Shown one piece after another: positions 1 to 8,749 of a DNA stretch of 14,906 nucleotides; positions within the stretch are counted from its first letter, which is position 1, and every line of letters starts with the position of its first letter. The position numbers were made by a program, and so were the translations under genes. The notes beneath the pieces are model-generated. The model saw only the letters and a program-made list of their open reading frames with translations. It made no database searches and was not told the origin of the DNA. Where the stretch lies: positions 1 to 14,906 of the forward strand of contig WION01000796.1 in assembly GCA_015039365.1 (NCBI GenBank), given 5' to 3'. The DNA comes from Amanita rubescens. Taxonomy: Eukaryota > Basidiomycota > Agaricomycetes > Agaricales > Amanitaceae.

Positions 1-1
1 G

Positions 2-1916
2 CGCCACTTGGATCTCAAAGTAAAATATACACAAAGCTTAGAAGAGTGTCGTGCGCGTGCTTTAAACCCCACTGTAGTGAAGGAGTTTTTCGGCATGCTT
101 GAAGAGTTGATCGAAAAATATCAAATTCCGGCCGAAAACATCTACAATATGGATGAAAAGGGTGTTCAGCTGGGCATTGGGAAACGGATTGCAGCACTAA
201 TTGATCGTAGTCAGAAGTTTGTGCAACACATTGAGGCAGGAGACCGAGAGCTGGTGACAATCATTGAAACCGTGTGTGCTGATGGCTCATCACTTCCGCC
301 CTCGGTCATCTTTGAGGCAAAACGTCGCAATCTAGAGTGGGGTCGCAATAATCCTTGCAATGCCAGGTCAGAGTTTCCAGAATGCCGAAGATCACATTCT
401 GATTTTGAATCACAGCATATCTATTTCGGAAAAAGGCTGGACAGACCAAGAGCTAGGAAGCCTTTGGCTGCAAAAGGACTTTCACCCAATGTCTGCAGCA
501 CGAAATAAAACTGGAGATGGGTATCGGCTTTTGATTCTCGATGGACATAATTCCCATTGCACATATCGTTTCTGCAAATTCGCAGCTGAGAACAGAATCA
601 TTGTTATTTGCCTACCAGCACACACTACCCATGCACTCCAACCTTGCGATGTGGGTGTTTTTGCACCTCTATCATCATGCTGGAAGGCAGAAGTCATCCA
701 GGCGGCACGCGATAATATTCCTATCACGAAAAGCAACCTTCTACAGTACTACACAAATGCTCGCTTGCGCGCCTTCAAGGAAAAGACAATAATATCAGCA
801 TTCGCAAAAACAGGCATCTGGCCATTTAATCCAGATGCTATTCCTCCAGAAGCCTTTGCTCCGTCATTGAACACAACAACTGAGGCTGCTCAGCCCCTTC
901 CAGCCGTTCTGCCATCGCTTCTCGTGCCTATTGTGTCAGAATCAGGTGATGCGCCAGTCGTTGATGACCCACAAATATCAACAATCACTACAACAAGCCC
1001 CCCAACGCGACCACCGTCACCCGATATGCCCACACAATACATTCTTGTTGGTGCCCCTCCTCCTCTCGCATTCAATGCATCACGACAGGTTCTCCGAAAG
1101 GAGAATGAAGATCTGCGCACACTGTTAGATGCCTGTACAACTCAAATACAACGAGATTATGCACAGAAGAGATTGATGGATGCTGAAAACGAACGGCTTC
1201 GTAAACAACTGTATACGAAGCAGTCAAAGCCAAAGCGCATTGATGGTAGTGGTCATCCCCGCCATTTGACTTCTGATGAGTCACTTGATGCATTGGCAAA
1301 AGCGGAATGGACGCAGAAATGGAAGGTGCTGCTTCACGAGGCAGCACCAAGGCTGAAAGCACAAAGAAAGGCAATTGCAGATGAGACGAAGCGGTTGCAA
1401 AACGAAGAAAAAGGAGAGGAAAAGCGAAAGGCCGCAGAAGCACGTGCTGAGTTACAGCATCAAAAGGTGGAGGAACGTCAGTGCAAGGCGCTCGAGAGGG
1501 AGGCAGAGAAGCAAAGGAAAGCAGCTGAGAAGGCGAGGAAGGCAGAGGAACGTCGGCGCAAAGCACTTGAGAAGGAGGCAGAGAAGCAGCAGAAGGCGGC
1601 TGAGAAGGCGACGAAGGCGACGAAGAAGAAAGCAGGTGGGGGAAAACGTTGCCAATCTCCGGAAACAGCCTCAGATGAATACAATGATGGATCAATGGAT
1701 TTGACTCACGAAGAACCCCCCATCCCCAGACCAAAGCCTCGCCCCACTGCACGAAAACACCAAACTGAACCGATTGAACATCATGTGCATACAACAAACA
1801 CACCCGTTGACGGGCCCTCTGATGGAAATCTGCCACAGAGTGAGCAAGTGAGGGCGAGTGAGGTGGAAATAGTAGCTGCAATTCGTCGTAATCCACCGCG
1901 GAAAAAGAGGAATTAG
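2..1916 (+). CDS. pogo/Fot1-like DDE transposase, 5' partial, spliced (exons 2-366 and 416-1916)
   Basis: This is a cut-and-paste transposase of the pogo/Fot1 (Tc1-mariner, CENP-B-like) type. The reading frame is open to the window edge and starts with no ATG, so the N-terminal DNA-binding helix-turn-helix region lies outside. The first catalytic Asp is in YNMDEKG (codon 152-154). The second is in LDGHNSH (540-542) and the third in LQPCDVGVFAPL (648-650), with 35 residues between the second and third, as expected for this family. Typical family text such as GWTDQEL and KTGIWPFNPDAI is present. The first part (to 366) and second part (from 416) are in different frames and join exactly when the 367-415 intron is removed. 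The C-terminus carries a long K/E/A/R-rich coiled-coil tail (about 1310-1640) and ends in a basic RRNPPRKKRN, a possible nuclear localisation signal. No internal stop is seen, so this copy may be fairly young. That is inference; the N-terminus is unseen. Confidence 0.85.
367..415 (+). other. 49-nt spliceosomal intron in the transposase gene
   Basis: The segment begins GTCAGA and ends CACAG. It has a branch-site-like TTCTGAT (CTRAY type) about 12-18 nt before the 3' end. Its length is not a multiple of 3, so it disrupts the frame if retained. Removing it splits an AGC Ser codon (AG|C) and gives the continuous family text NPCNASISISEKGWTDQEL. About 50 nt is a usual intron size in basidiomycetes. 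The 5' site GTCAGA is weaker than the usual GTAAGT/GTGAGT. Confidence 0.85.
1470..1619 (+). repeat. 75-bp tandem repeat (2 copies) in the transposase coiled-coil tail
   Basis: Two adjacent 75-bp units (1470-1544 and 1545-1619) each encode 25 residues. Both begin ER, share KALE-EAEKQ-KAAEKA and keep the frame. They lie inside the charged helical tail, and the copies differ at several codons, so the duplication is not very recent. Confidence 0.7.
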
Positions 1917-2195
1917 ACAGTCATAATGTCTAAACTTGTAATGAAAGACATACCGAGACTGATCCTTGACTTGATGACGCCCAGTATGCTGCGTATTGCG
2001 CGACATACTGGGGGGGCAGCAGAGTTCCCACGCTATGACCAGCCGTGACTCACTTCCCAGTTTGGGCTCAAATCAAGGTAGACGGCGAAAAAATTTCATA
2101 GCTCAACACAGACATGTCAGAAAATTATAAATAAGGTATGGAAATAAATGCAAGACACTGGCGAACACTTTGACAATGCGGGAACGTAGCCACAC
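1917..2195. other. non-coding spacer between transposase and Helitron remnants, with one hairpin
   Basis: I see no protein-coding signal here. A 9-bp inverted repeat, CCCAGTATG (1980-1988) and CATACTGGG (2004-2012), flanks a CG-rich loop and is followed by a run of G. Its position about 65 bp after the transposase stop makes it a candidate terminal or subterminal repeat of the pogo-like element. The left end is outside the window, so this cannot be matched. The motif TGAC-CACTTCCC occurs twice (about 2046 and 2233) with one base difference, meaning unknown. Confidence 0.5.
1980..2012. repeat. 9-bp inverted repeat, possible transposon terminal repeat
   Basis: The arms CCCAGTATG and CATACTGGG are perfect complements separated by 15 nt (CTGCGTATTGCGCGA), which itself contains partly complementary CG-rich ends. 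A CAGT-type end is compatible with pogo-family termini. No clear TA target duplication is visible, so the assignment is tentative. Confidence 0.45.
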
Positions 2196-2567
2196 TCATT
2201 CGGACGATTCATAGCACGACTTTGATCTTAGGTGACCCACTTCCCGACCCTGAACAGTACAGTCATCTTCTTTTCTTTTTTTCGATTGCAAGGGAAGACT
2301 TCCTTTGGCTGGAATAAAAGTGTTTATGAAATCTCCACTGCCAGTAGCAATAGAACCAGGTTTTGTAGAACTGTTCTTTGTTTTCTTCAGTATCTTCCAC
2401 TCTACATTATCTTCTATCGGATCAAGCATGGGATCAGATTTGTTCCATCTAATTGAACGGTGTACTGTTGATGGCACATATGACAATCCTTTATGTGTTC
2501 TGTAACTATGTATTAAAGTATTCCTTCTATCTATATCCACTGACATTACTTGGCAACTTGCTCTCAT
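2196..2567 (-). pseudogene. Helitron helicase C-terminal tail
   Basis: The text RRNTLIHSYRTHKGLSYV, then VHRSIRWNKSDPMLDP and EDNVEWKIL resembles the tail seen after the helicase domain in basidiomycete Helitrons. It is separated from the helicase by another shift near 2535. The last 40 or so codons down to 2196 are unrecognised and may be past the true end of the protein. Confidence 0.65.
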
Positions 2568-2584
2568 GCTGAAGTTTTGTTATT

Positions 2585-3535
2585 TCATCCAGCAACTCCA
2601 GGTCTCTGAATTCTTCGTCTTAATGCTCTAGAAGCCCTCCCTGTTATCTTTTTTGCATCAAAGCTTTGAAGGATAATTGTTCCTTCAGCAGTTGCACTCC
2701 TTGAAAGTGTTGTATAATAAGCCTGATGTGAATGACAATTAGACAAATCAACAGGATTATATGGGTGAGTTTTTCCCTGTGATGCAAAATCTGTCATTGC
2801 AAAATTTGGAAGAACTTCCACTTGAGATCTGGACAAGCTTATTTTGCTATCATCTGGTAATTTGCAAGTTATATTGTTTGTAGTATGAGTAAGGGGGATG
2901 ACATTTAGTGGTAATCCACTTAAAGTAATGTTTCTCGGTGGGTTTAATAATAGCTTTACAAATAATGTCTCCAACATTAACTGTCCTTTTGTTCCTAATC
3001 TTGATTGCCAGCCCACCACAATAGCCTCTTGGTCATTTGTGATACATAGTTCAGTTGCTGCATTGCACTTAATGATGACTGGCAGACCTAAACAGAGTGA
3101 TAGTTTACCAGCTACTTGTTTCTCACCAGAAGAATGTGGAAGGTTCCATATGACATGTTGTAAATCATTGTGATACATAGTTCAGTTGCTGCATTGCACT
3201 TAATGATGACTGGCAGACCTAAACAGAGTGATAGTTTACCAGCTACTTGTTTCTCACCAGAAGAATGTGGAAGGTTCCATATGACATGTTGTAAATCATT
3301 AGATATAGCAGATGATTTCTTAGCATTTCTTTTTCGTCATGCATTATTTTCGTCTGTTGTGACCCTTAAAGAATCTTCTGAATAGAATTCAGTTAGTTGT
3401 TGACCAGTTTCTTGTGCAAACCTTATACACCCAAGCCTGTTTATCTCATCTTTTTGTATGTTCCTTGCAGTTATTATTGATATATTTCTAAATTGTGGAT
3501 CACATATAGAAGGTTTACCAGGGACAAGAGAAGTG
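2585..3535 (-). pseudogene. Helitron PIF1-type helicase, C-terminal motifs, with stop and duplication
   Basis: This continues the helicase in shifted frames. The part from 3535 to 3300 reads RNISIITARNIQKDEIN, then RFAQETGQQL, and is stopped by TGA at 3338-3340 (an Arg position fits). After that comes a perfect 131-bp tandem duplication that shifts the frame. The second copy onward reads NDLQHVIWNLPHSS, GKLSLCLGLPVIIKCNAATE, then the motif V/VI region TDFASQGKTHP and AYYTTLSRSATAEGTIILQ. The frame is lost after GRASRALRR near 2600, where the next family text (EFRDLELLDEITKLQ) lies one base out of frame. Confidence 0.88.
3037..3300. repeat. perfect 131-bp tandem duplication (copies 3037-3169 and 3168-3300)
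   Basis: Two 133-nt copies are offset by 131 bp and share a 2-bp TT overlap at the junction (3168-3169). I see no difference between the copies. The unit lies within the Helitron helicase and is not a multiple of 3, so it breaks the frame. The perfect identity means either a recent event, such as replication slippage with microhomology, or an assembly artefact. Confidence 0.95.
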
Positions 3536-4272
3536 ATCTGGTTCTCAAGAACTGTATATCATCTGGTGAGCAATCTTTGTGTCTCATGTTTTCCAATGCT
3601 GTATGAAACTTATCATCATCTTCAGAATTTTGTTGCTGTCTCATATTCTGCCGCAGAATGACCACAGTTGTTACCTGGTGCCAAACTGCTCTTCCCATTG
3701 CTTCTTCTTGTGATCTAAGTGATGTTCCAAATTGACCTATAGACCGACTATATAATGAAACATTTTCACCACCTATGGGAGGTGGCAGTTGTGCAAAATC
3801 TCCCACAAATATTATGTTTATACCTCCAAAAGGCATATCTAAATGGTTATTCACCCTTGCAAGCTGTGTGCTGATCCTGTATAAATCATGGCATGAAAGC
3901 ATTGACACCTCATCCAAAAATACATAATCAACACCTTGTAACCGTGTATGCACCTGAGATAACATCTTTTCAGATGCATTTTCACTCAGGTCATGTATTC
4001 CCAAAACTGAATGATAAGTTGATCCAGACAACAGTGCAGCTGCTGAACCAGTTGGTGCAACAGCAATCAAGCGATGTGCTTCATTTTGTGCAAAGAAGAA
4101 AGCTGTAACTGGTTTAATTACTTGAGATTTTCCTGTTCCTCCCATTCCACCAATGTACATCTTCAGTTGACCTGAATTTACCATAGTGACGTGGTGGGCA
4201 ATTATCTTGAATGCATGTTCCTGTTCATTATTTAGTTTGAACTCAGTACATAAAGAGTTGATAGATCCTTCA
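3474..4272 (-). pseudogene. Helitron PIF1-type helicase, motifs I-IV
   Basis: This is a superfamily 1B DNA helicase region that unwinds DNA during Helitron transposition. The Walker A motif is GGMGGTGKSQV, followed by APTGSAAALL (motif Ia), VFLDEVSM (Walker B), FVGDFAQLPP (motif III) and ILRQNMRQ (motif IV). The frame extends upstream of the first Met to about 4270 (EQEHAFKIIAHHVT), so the Met at 4184 is not the start. After DIQFLRTR, near 3530, a one-base shift moves the family text (DPQFRNISIITARNIQKDEIN) to another frame, and this frame ends at 3474 with unrelated residues. The nucleotide-binding motifs themselves look unaltered. Confidence 0.9.
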
Positions 4273-4755
4273 TGAGTAGTTGTGTAATATTTTTTTCTCT
4301 AGATATAATTTGTCAATTACTTTGACAACATTTGTTTCACAATTCATATCAAAGGACACATTTTCATCTGCAGTGCCAGATTTATGGTGTTTGTTTCTCT
4401 CATCAATAACTTCTTGCTTTTCCAATTGTACAATTGCTCTCCATTCAGATCCCTCTAAGTTAGCAGCATTTATAGGCTTTATTGCACAGGAATCAACATG
4501 AGATGATATTTCATTTGTCCAACCTGTTTGTCGCATTATTGCCCTAATTTCTGTCATATCCCTTTGCAGCTTTAATTCCCTTGTTCCCAGTACACTTGCA
4601 TTTGTCTCAATTACATTCAAGTAATTCTCATCAACATAACAGTCCTTTATCATCTCTTCTTCAGGTTTACCTACATATTCATCACCATACATGAACAATG
4701 GTGTTCCCAGCTTTAATTTGGGCATGATAGTCATCTCGAGCATCAAGGCATTCAT
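4270..4755 (-). pseudogene. Helitron Rep-helicase linker segment
   Basis: This 161-codon stretch overlaps the end of the Rep frame in another frame. The Rep frame reads YECLDARDDYHAQIKAGN and then stops, while this frame takes over with KLGTPLFMYGDEY. A small indel near 4690-4740 is therefore implied. The stretch covers the poorly conserved linker between Rep and helicase and ends at a stop after LHNYS at 4270. One base out of frame, the text continues as THEGSINSLCTEFKLNNEQEHAF, the usual lead-in to the helicase. The apparent ATG is internal and not a real start. Confidence 0.7.
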
Positions 4756-6350
4756 ATTTAATATTAAAGTTTTTCATCAATTGAGACTGTCTTCCTGTAA
4801 AGTCATGCTTTATAAAAGTTTCATCCCATGAAACTTCACTATTCTTTAAGGAGTTACCTGTTCTCCATGGTTTGAATAAGGTCAGCATTGTCATGCAATA
4901 GTAATAGTATTCTCGGTTTCCTTGATCACATCTAGGTAATGCTCCTCCTATAAAGTTAACCACAAAATCTTCTTTTTCAGGACGCAATTGAGTTACATGA
5001 GTTTCAGACAGTGGATGTAACTTGTTGAAATAGTATCTATTTTTTTGCAGTTTGTGAGATTTTGTATCATTTTCACATTCGTTATTGTCCTCTTTGATAT
5101 CCTCTTCAATCATCTCTTGCTCTGAAGCAAATGCCAATTCATCACATTCTTCAATATCATCTTCAATACATGTATCATTCCTTTTACTTTCTTTTGTCTT
5201 TAGGTCTTTTGTTGTAATACGCTTTCGTTCACATCTTCTAACCCAGTCATACAAACATAAGTCCTCCAATTCACTTGGTCTGTAAATATAGTCATAAACT
5301 GGTGAAAATCCAATGATTCGCTTTTTGACTTTAATAATTGCAACCTTATTATTTAAAGTGGAAGCCACTTCAGAGTCCCAGACACTATGCACCTCATTCA
5401 CAAATGTTTTCCAGTAGAAAGGAATAAATTTATGTGAAGTGTAGTGATCTGGATTACCAAGGAGATACATGCAAACCATTGGTCCTCCCATTTCTGACTT
5501 TGTTGACAACAAATTTACCATTTTAGTCAGCAATTGTCGAGCTTTCTCCTTTTCAGATGCAGAACTACCTATGATTTCTCGATTTCTATCAAATATGCTT
5601 TTTATTGCTTCAAACACTACATGTGTTTTTAAGCTGCTTTTAGTAATATAGTCAGAAATGTATACAATAACTGCTTTTAATGCAGTTCCTGACCACATGC
5701 TTGTGACATCTGTATTGCATCTAAATATGTATGTCAGATATGTTGTTATGAAGTTCATCCATGGTTCACCTTTTTTCAAGTTCAGAGAACCAGTCTCTGG
5801 ATCAATTTCCGTAACTTCAAAGGTAGGCCTTGGAAATTGTGCTTTACATGTGCCATATTTGTTATCTCTACATCCAACATATGTCAGTCTTTTATTTATT
5901 GATCCATCTTTGTTTAACCCTCTGTCACAGTTATGAATAAACGTTTGACTTGCTCACAATGTCATCAACTACAAATTCAAAATTTTTCCACCATCCTGCA
6001 ATATCATCACATTTCTGACAGGCATTACATTCTGTTGGGCACATTGGAGGAGGGGCATCAGGCAATGTTTCAGTAGGGTCTTTATATTCTTCTGACTTGC
6101 TCATATATTCCATTCTTTGTAAAACTTCATCTTTTGTCCCTGTCAAAAATTCACCAATTTGGCAACTTTCAATCCAAGCAATAATTTTTTCTTGAAAGTC
6201 AGAGTTAGGATCTAGAATCTGTTCACGCATTTTCTGTGGAGTCAAGTTTCCTTTGATCCAAATCATCATATGTAAGTGAAGAGCTAATCTTGCTACGAAG
6301 AAGGTACCAGTTTCTTTTATAGCTCGACTCAATACTATTGATTATTCATC
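4682..6350 (-). pseudogene. Helitron Rep (HUH endonuclease) domain, truncated and frameshifted
   Basis: This segment encodes the rolling-circle replication initiator that nicks and joins single-stranded DNA. The HUH motif is visible as ALHLHMMIWI just inside the truncated N-terminus. The two-tyrosine motif is visible as YISDYITK around 5640-5670. Further family text includes DPNSDFQEKI, GEFLTGT, RCNTDVTSMWSGTALKA and LLGNPDHYTSHKFIPFYW. A one-base shift near 5936 separates SNVY (stop at 5931-5933) from the continuing frame IHNCDRGLNKDG. That second frame runs through a Cys-containing stretch and FPRPTFEVTEIDPETGSL into the long frame that ends at 4682. No true ATG start is present: the first part begins after a TAA at the inverted repeat. 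An acidic, Glu/Asp-rich linker lies at about 5080-5200. Confidence 0.88.
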
Positions 6351-6547
6351 TTCAGCTTAAACATTTTGCGAAGAATAGGCCTATAACGTACTGCAAATGA
6401 TGGTCTCTTGTTATGTTTTCAGTTGATTGTATGAAACGGTAGAGTTGGGCAGTATAGGCCTATTCTTCACAAAATGTTTAAGCCGAAGATGAATAATCAA
6501 TAGTATTGAGTCAAGCTATAAAAGAAACTGGTACCTTCTTTGTAGCA
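6291..6547. repeat. 95-bp near-perfect inverted repeat with 67-nt spacer
   Basis: The left arm (6291-6385) and right arm (6453-6547) match at 91 of 95 positions as reverse complements, without gaps. The four differences are at left-arm positions 6297, 6325, 6354 and 6369, and each converts a CpG to TpG/CpA. The left arm is the 5' end of the surviving Helitron Rep reading frame. The right arm is therefore an inverted duplicate of Rep sequence, followed by non-Helitron sequence. The spacer 6386-6452 shows no similarity that I recognise. Confidence 0.95.
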
Positions 6548-6616
6548 AAGATAGTACCATGATAGCTTACGACCAGTGAGTAACACCGTTCTTTCAACGT
6601 TACATACTTTGAATGA

Positions 6617-7075
6617 CAACAAATGCAGCTCATTGAGCGTGGGTGGAACTGTGGCACGACGTATTTGACTTGTTGCCGATTCAAGATCTTTTGGTTCTAG
6701 AACACACCTCTAGGAGAATGAAGGTTTTGAAAGAAGCTTATTGCCGATTCACTTTCAGTCTACGAAGAGTGATTACGCCTTTCTTGGAAACGGACTCCCA
6801 CATTATTGATTTTGCATATATGATGGAATGAACTAATGCTGTTATCAGCGGTTCCACAGCATTACAATTTTTTGAAAGGACAATCTATCAAAATGCAGAT
6901 CTGGATCTTTATTTTGAAGTCAAACCTCTCGAACTTTGGAAGACTCTCATTGTTGCATTTGGATACGAGTTGATTCCGAAGAAAGTCAATACATCATCAA
7001 CGGAACTTTGAATGTGAAATCGGTTATCCGAGCTTCCAAGAAATTGACCTGGATGCCTCGAGTTCCTGATGGATC
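6617..7075 (+). pseudogene. F-box-like protein with nucleotidyltransferase-like motif, broken
   Basis: The text VELWHDVFDLLPIQDLLVLE then TSRRMKV is a typical F-box N-terminus; F-box proteins are usually adaptors of SCF ubiquitin ligases. It is followed by NAVISGSTALQFF and NADLDLYF, the SGS...DLDLY pattern that often follows such F-boxes in mushroom proteins and resembles a nucleotidyltransferase core. Damage includes an apparent GTGG duplication at about 6638-6645, which separates SSLSV from the F-box frame. There is a TGA at 6829-6831 where Arg fits (MME*TNAV), and a shift near 6970. After that shift the better frame reads QYIINGTLNVKSVIRASKKL and stops near 7077. I infer a host-type gene fragment. 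The family assignment is from memory of the pattern and not from a search. Confidence 0.6.
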
Positions 7076-7802
7076 TGCCATCCCTGGATGAGGATTATAA
7101 ATGCGAGTATTTATTTGCTATGATTCCTGACAAAGATACATGCAAGGCTCTCACAGAGCTCTTCAAACTCAGCAAAGGAAGGAAAGCATCTCTGCACTTG
7201 AGGCTATCCAAGACATCCTCCTGCGTCGAGCATTCGACAATCCGATTGGAGCCCCTGCCACTTATTTTGTCAAACCTCACAATGACATGCAACATGCCAA
7301 CATCAGGAGCCAATTGTTTAATGTCCTGCTCATTGGGCACAATGAACCATGGCTACACCCTCACTTTGAGGCATTTGCGTATGGGCTTCATCTCGGCCTG
7401 TGCGGTGTCCAGTCAATCATCAAAGCTCCTCTGGAGTACAAAACAGAGGAAGATACATACATTTATGCCTTCCAGCTTGTCAGCACCCTATGGAATAACT
7501 GTATCACTGGCCCTGGCGACCTCAGTAGACAAATCCGCTATCGAATATTCAACCCACTCCGTTCATGCAAGGCTAATTTCTTCGCCGAACTGTTCCATAC
7601 ATGGTTTGTCCGTTGGCTCGGAGGCAAAGGCCATCCTCACGAATTAGTTGGAAGCATAGTAACTGAAGAGATGTATGAGCAAAGCCGCAAGTCTCAGAAG
7701 ATGCAGGCTGAAGAACTCTTCTGGAAAGCCGTTTCAGACCTGGAGGCATTGCCTGGTAACAGCAAAGTCTTGCAGCTTTTTCAAAGGGTTAGAAATAGAT
7801 AA
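7069..7802 (+). CDS. unrecognised protein, largely open frame
   Basis: I do not recognise this protein. The best frame has 220 codons with an ATG at 7140 and a TAG stop... TAA at 7800-7802, and no internal stop. The upstream frame 7069-7175 (EDYKCEYLFAMIPDKD, then CKALTELFKLSK) also looks protein-like and probably joins it by a one-base shift near 7175-7185, giving KLSK followed by RKESISALEAIQDILLRRAF. If so, the ATG at 7140 is not the original start. The protein looks soluble, with aromatic and His-rich text (HNEPWLHPHFEAFAYGLHLG), one RWLGGKGHP stretch and a helical, charged C-terminus. No signal peptide or membrane segment is seen. It could be a separate host-type gene fragment or part of the preceding F-box-type locus. 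Confidence 0.5.
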
Positions 7803-8541
7803 ATTGGCATACAGTCTACACATACATAGACTGGGAAGCTTTGCTTTAGCTGATGGCATTCAACAAAAAAAGTTAATGTGAATAACTGATGATGAATGAA
7901 ATTTCACATTTAACCTACATTCACTTAACTCTATCACCATCATGATCAACTTTAAAATTGAAGAGATCATCATCTACTTTTTAGGACCACTATTGGAGGA
8001 AGGCACACTAATCATGTTACATATGACATTTAATAAGCACAAACTGTCAAACAATGCAAGCCTACTCACTCCATAGCAACACAGCTTAATTGTGGCTTTT
8101 TTTGCTTTACCCTACTATCCTGATTTACAAAAGGGGTTGATTGGACGAATTGTCAACAAAGAAACTCACAATTTATTGTCAGAAGCAACAGGGTCTTCCT
8201 CACTGGAGGCACTAAATATATGTATGTTTTAGCACATATCAAACCACAGCAAAAATGCTCTTACATCTCAATTATAGTGTTCTTTGACTCCTTTTTCATT
8301 TGACCTTTCCTGAAGATACGGTTTGAATTTAAACATGCTATCTTGAATTTGGTAGGGACTTACATGGGTACAAGATGATGATTGCTTTTCCCAAAAAATA
8401 AGGCTGAAAGCCTGGCATGTAACAGCAGATAAGAATCAAAACAAATTGAATGAATAGTCCACCTTCCCATCTCCTGCCCTTTATACCTGCCAAATTGTGT
8501 GTGAGTTGGTGCAATGATTGGCTTCTCTCTTACCAAAAAAA

Positions 8542-8749
8542 AGATCATGACAGTGTTATGACACAGTTGTTTCTGGAACACGGAGATTGCTACCAAGACT
8601 AGCAGCTTCAGTGCCCTGCACAATAGCAAAAAGTAAGTGACTATCATATTGCTTTCCCCCCAAAAGGTCATGACCATATTATGATGCATTAGTTTCAGGA
8701 ACACAGAGATTGCTACCTAGACCATAGCAACTTCATTGCCATGTGCAAT
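8542..8749. repeat. diverged direct repeat, about 84 bp x 2, period about 123 bp
   Basis: The first copy (8542-8624) and second copy (8665-8749) share AGATCATGAC/AGGTCATGAC, GGAACAC-GAGATTGCTACC and a GTGC/CTGCACAAT end, with roughly three quarters identity by eye. Each is preceded by a T/C-rich then A-rich stretch (CTTACCAAAAA / CTTTCCCCCCAAAA). A weaker related lead-in may sit near 8379-8400. No coding role is apparent. Confidence 0.65.

Larger units (their letters stand above)
2196..6350 (-). mobile_element. decayed Helitron (RepHel) remnant, truncated at the Rep N-terminus
   Basis: Read on the minus strand, the region carries, in order, an HUH-type Rep domain, a linker, a PIF1-type helicase with motifs I to VI, and the usual C-terminal tail. 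This is the domain order of rolling-circle Helitron transposons. The coding sequence is broken by single-base frameshifts near 5936, 4700, 4270, 3530, 2600 and 2535, a TGA at 3338-3340 and a 131-bp tandem duplication ending at 3300. Sequence upstream of the HUH histidine motif is lost at the inverted repeat starting at 6291. I could not find a convincing terminal hairpin plus CTRR 3' end below 2196. The element is surely non-autonomous now. Confidence 0.9.

Noticed and set aside
360..508. Transposase broken by a frameshift
   Set aside because: The overlap region is explained better by a 49-nt GT-AG intron, whose removal restores family text exactly.
1072..1896. Long minus-strand open frame (274 codons)
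   Set aside because: It is antisense to the transposase and arises from the low-complexity K/E/A codons. It shows no recognisable domain.
2196..6350. Introns as the cause of the Helitron frame changes
   Set aside because: At the frame changes the family text continues with no extra sequence of intron length, only one or two bases, so indels fit and introns do not.
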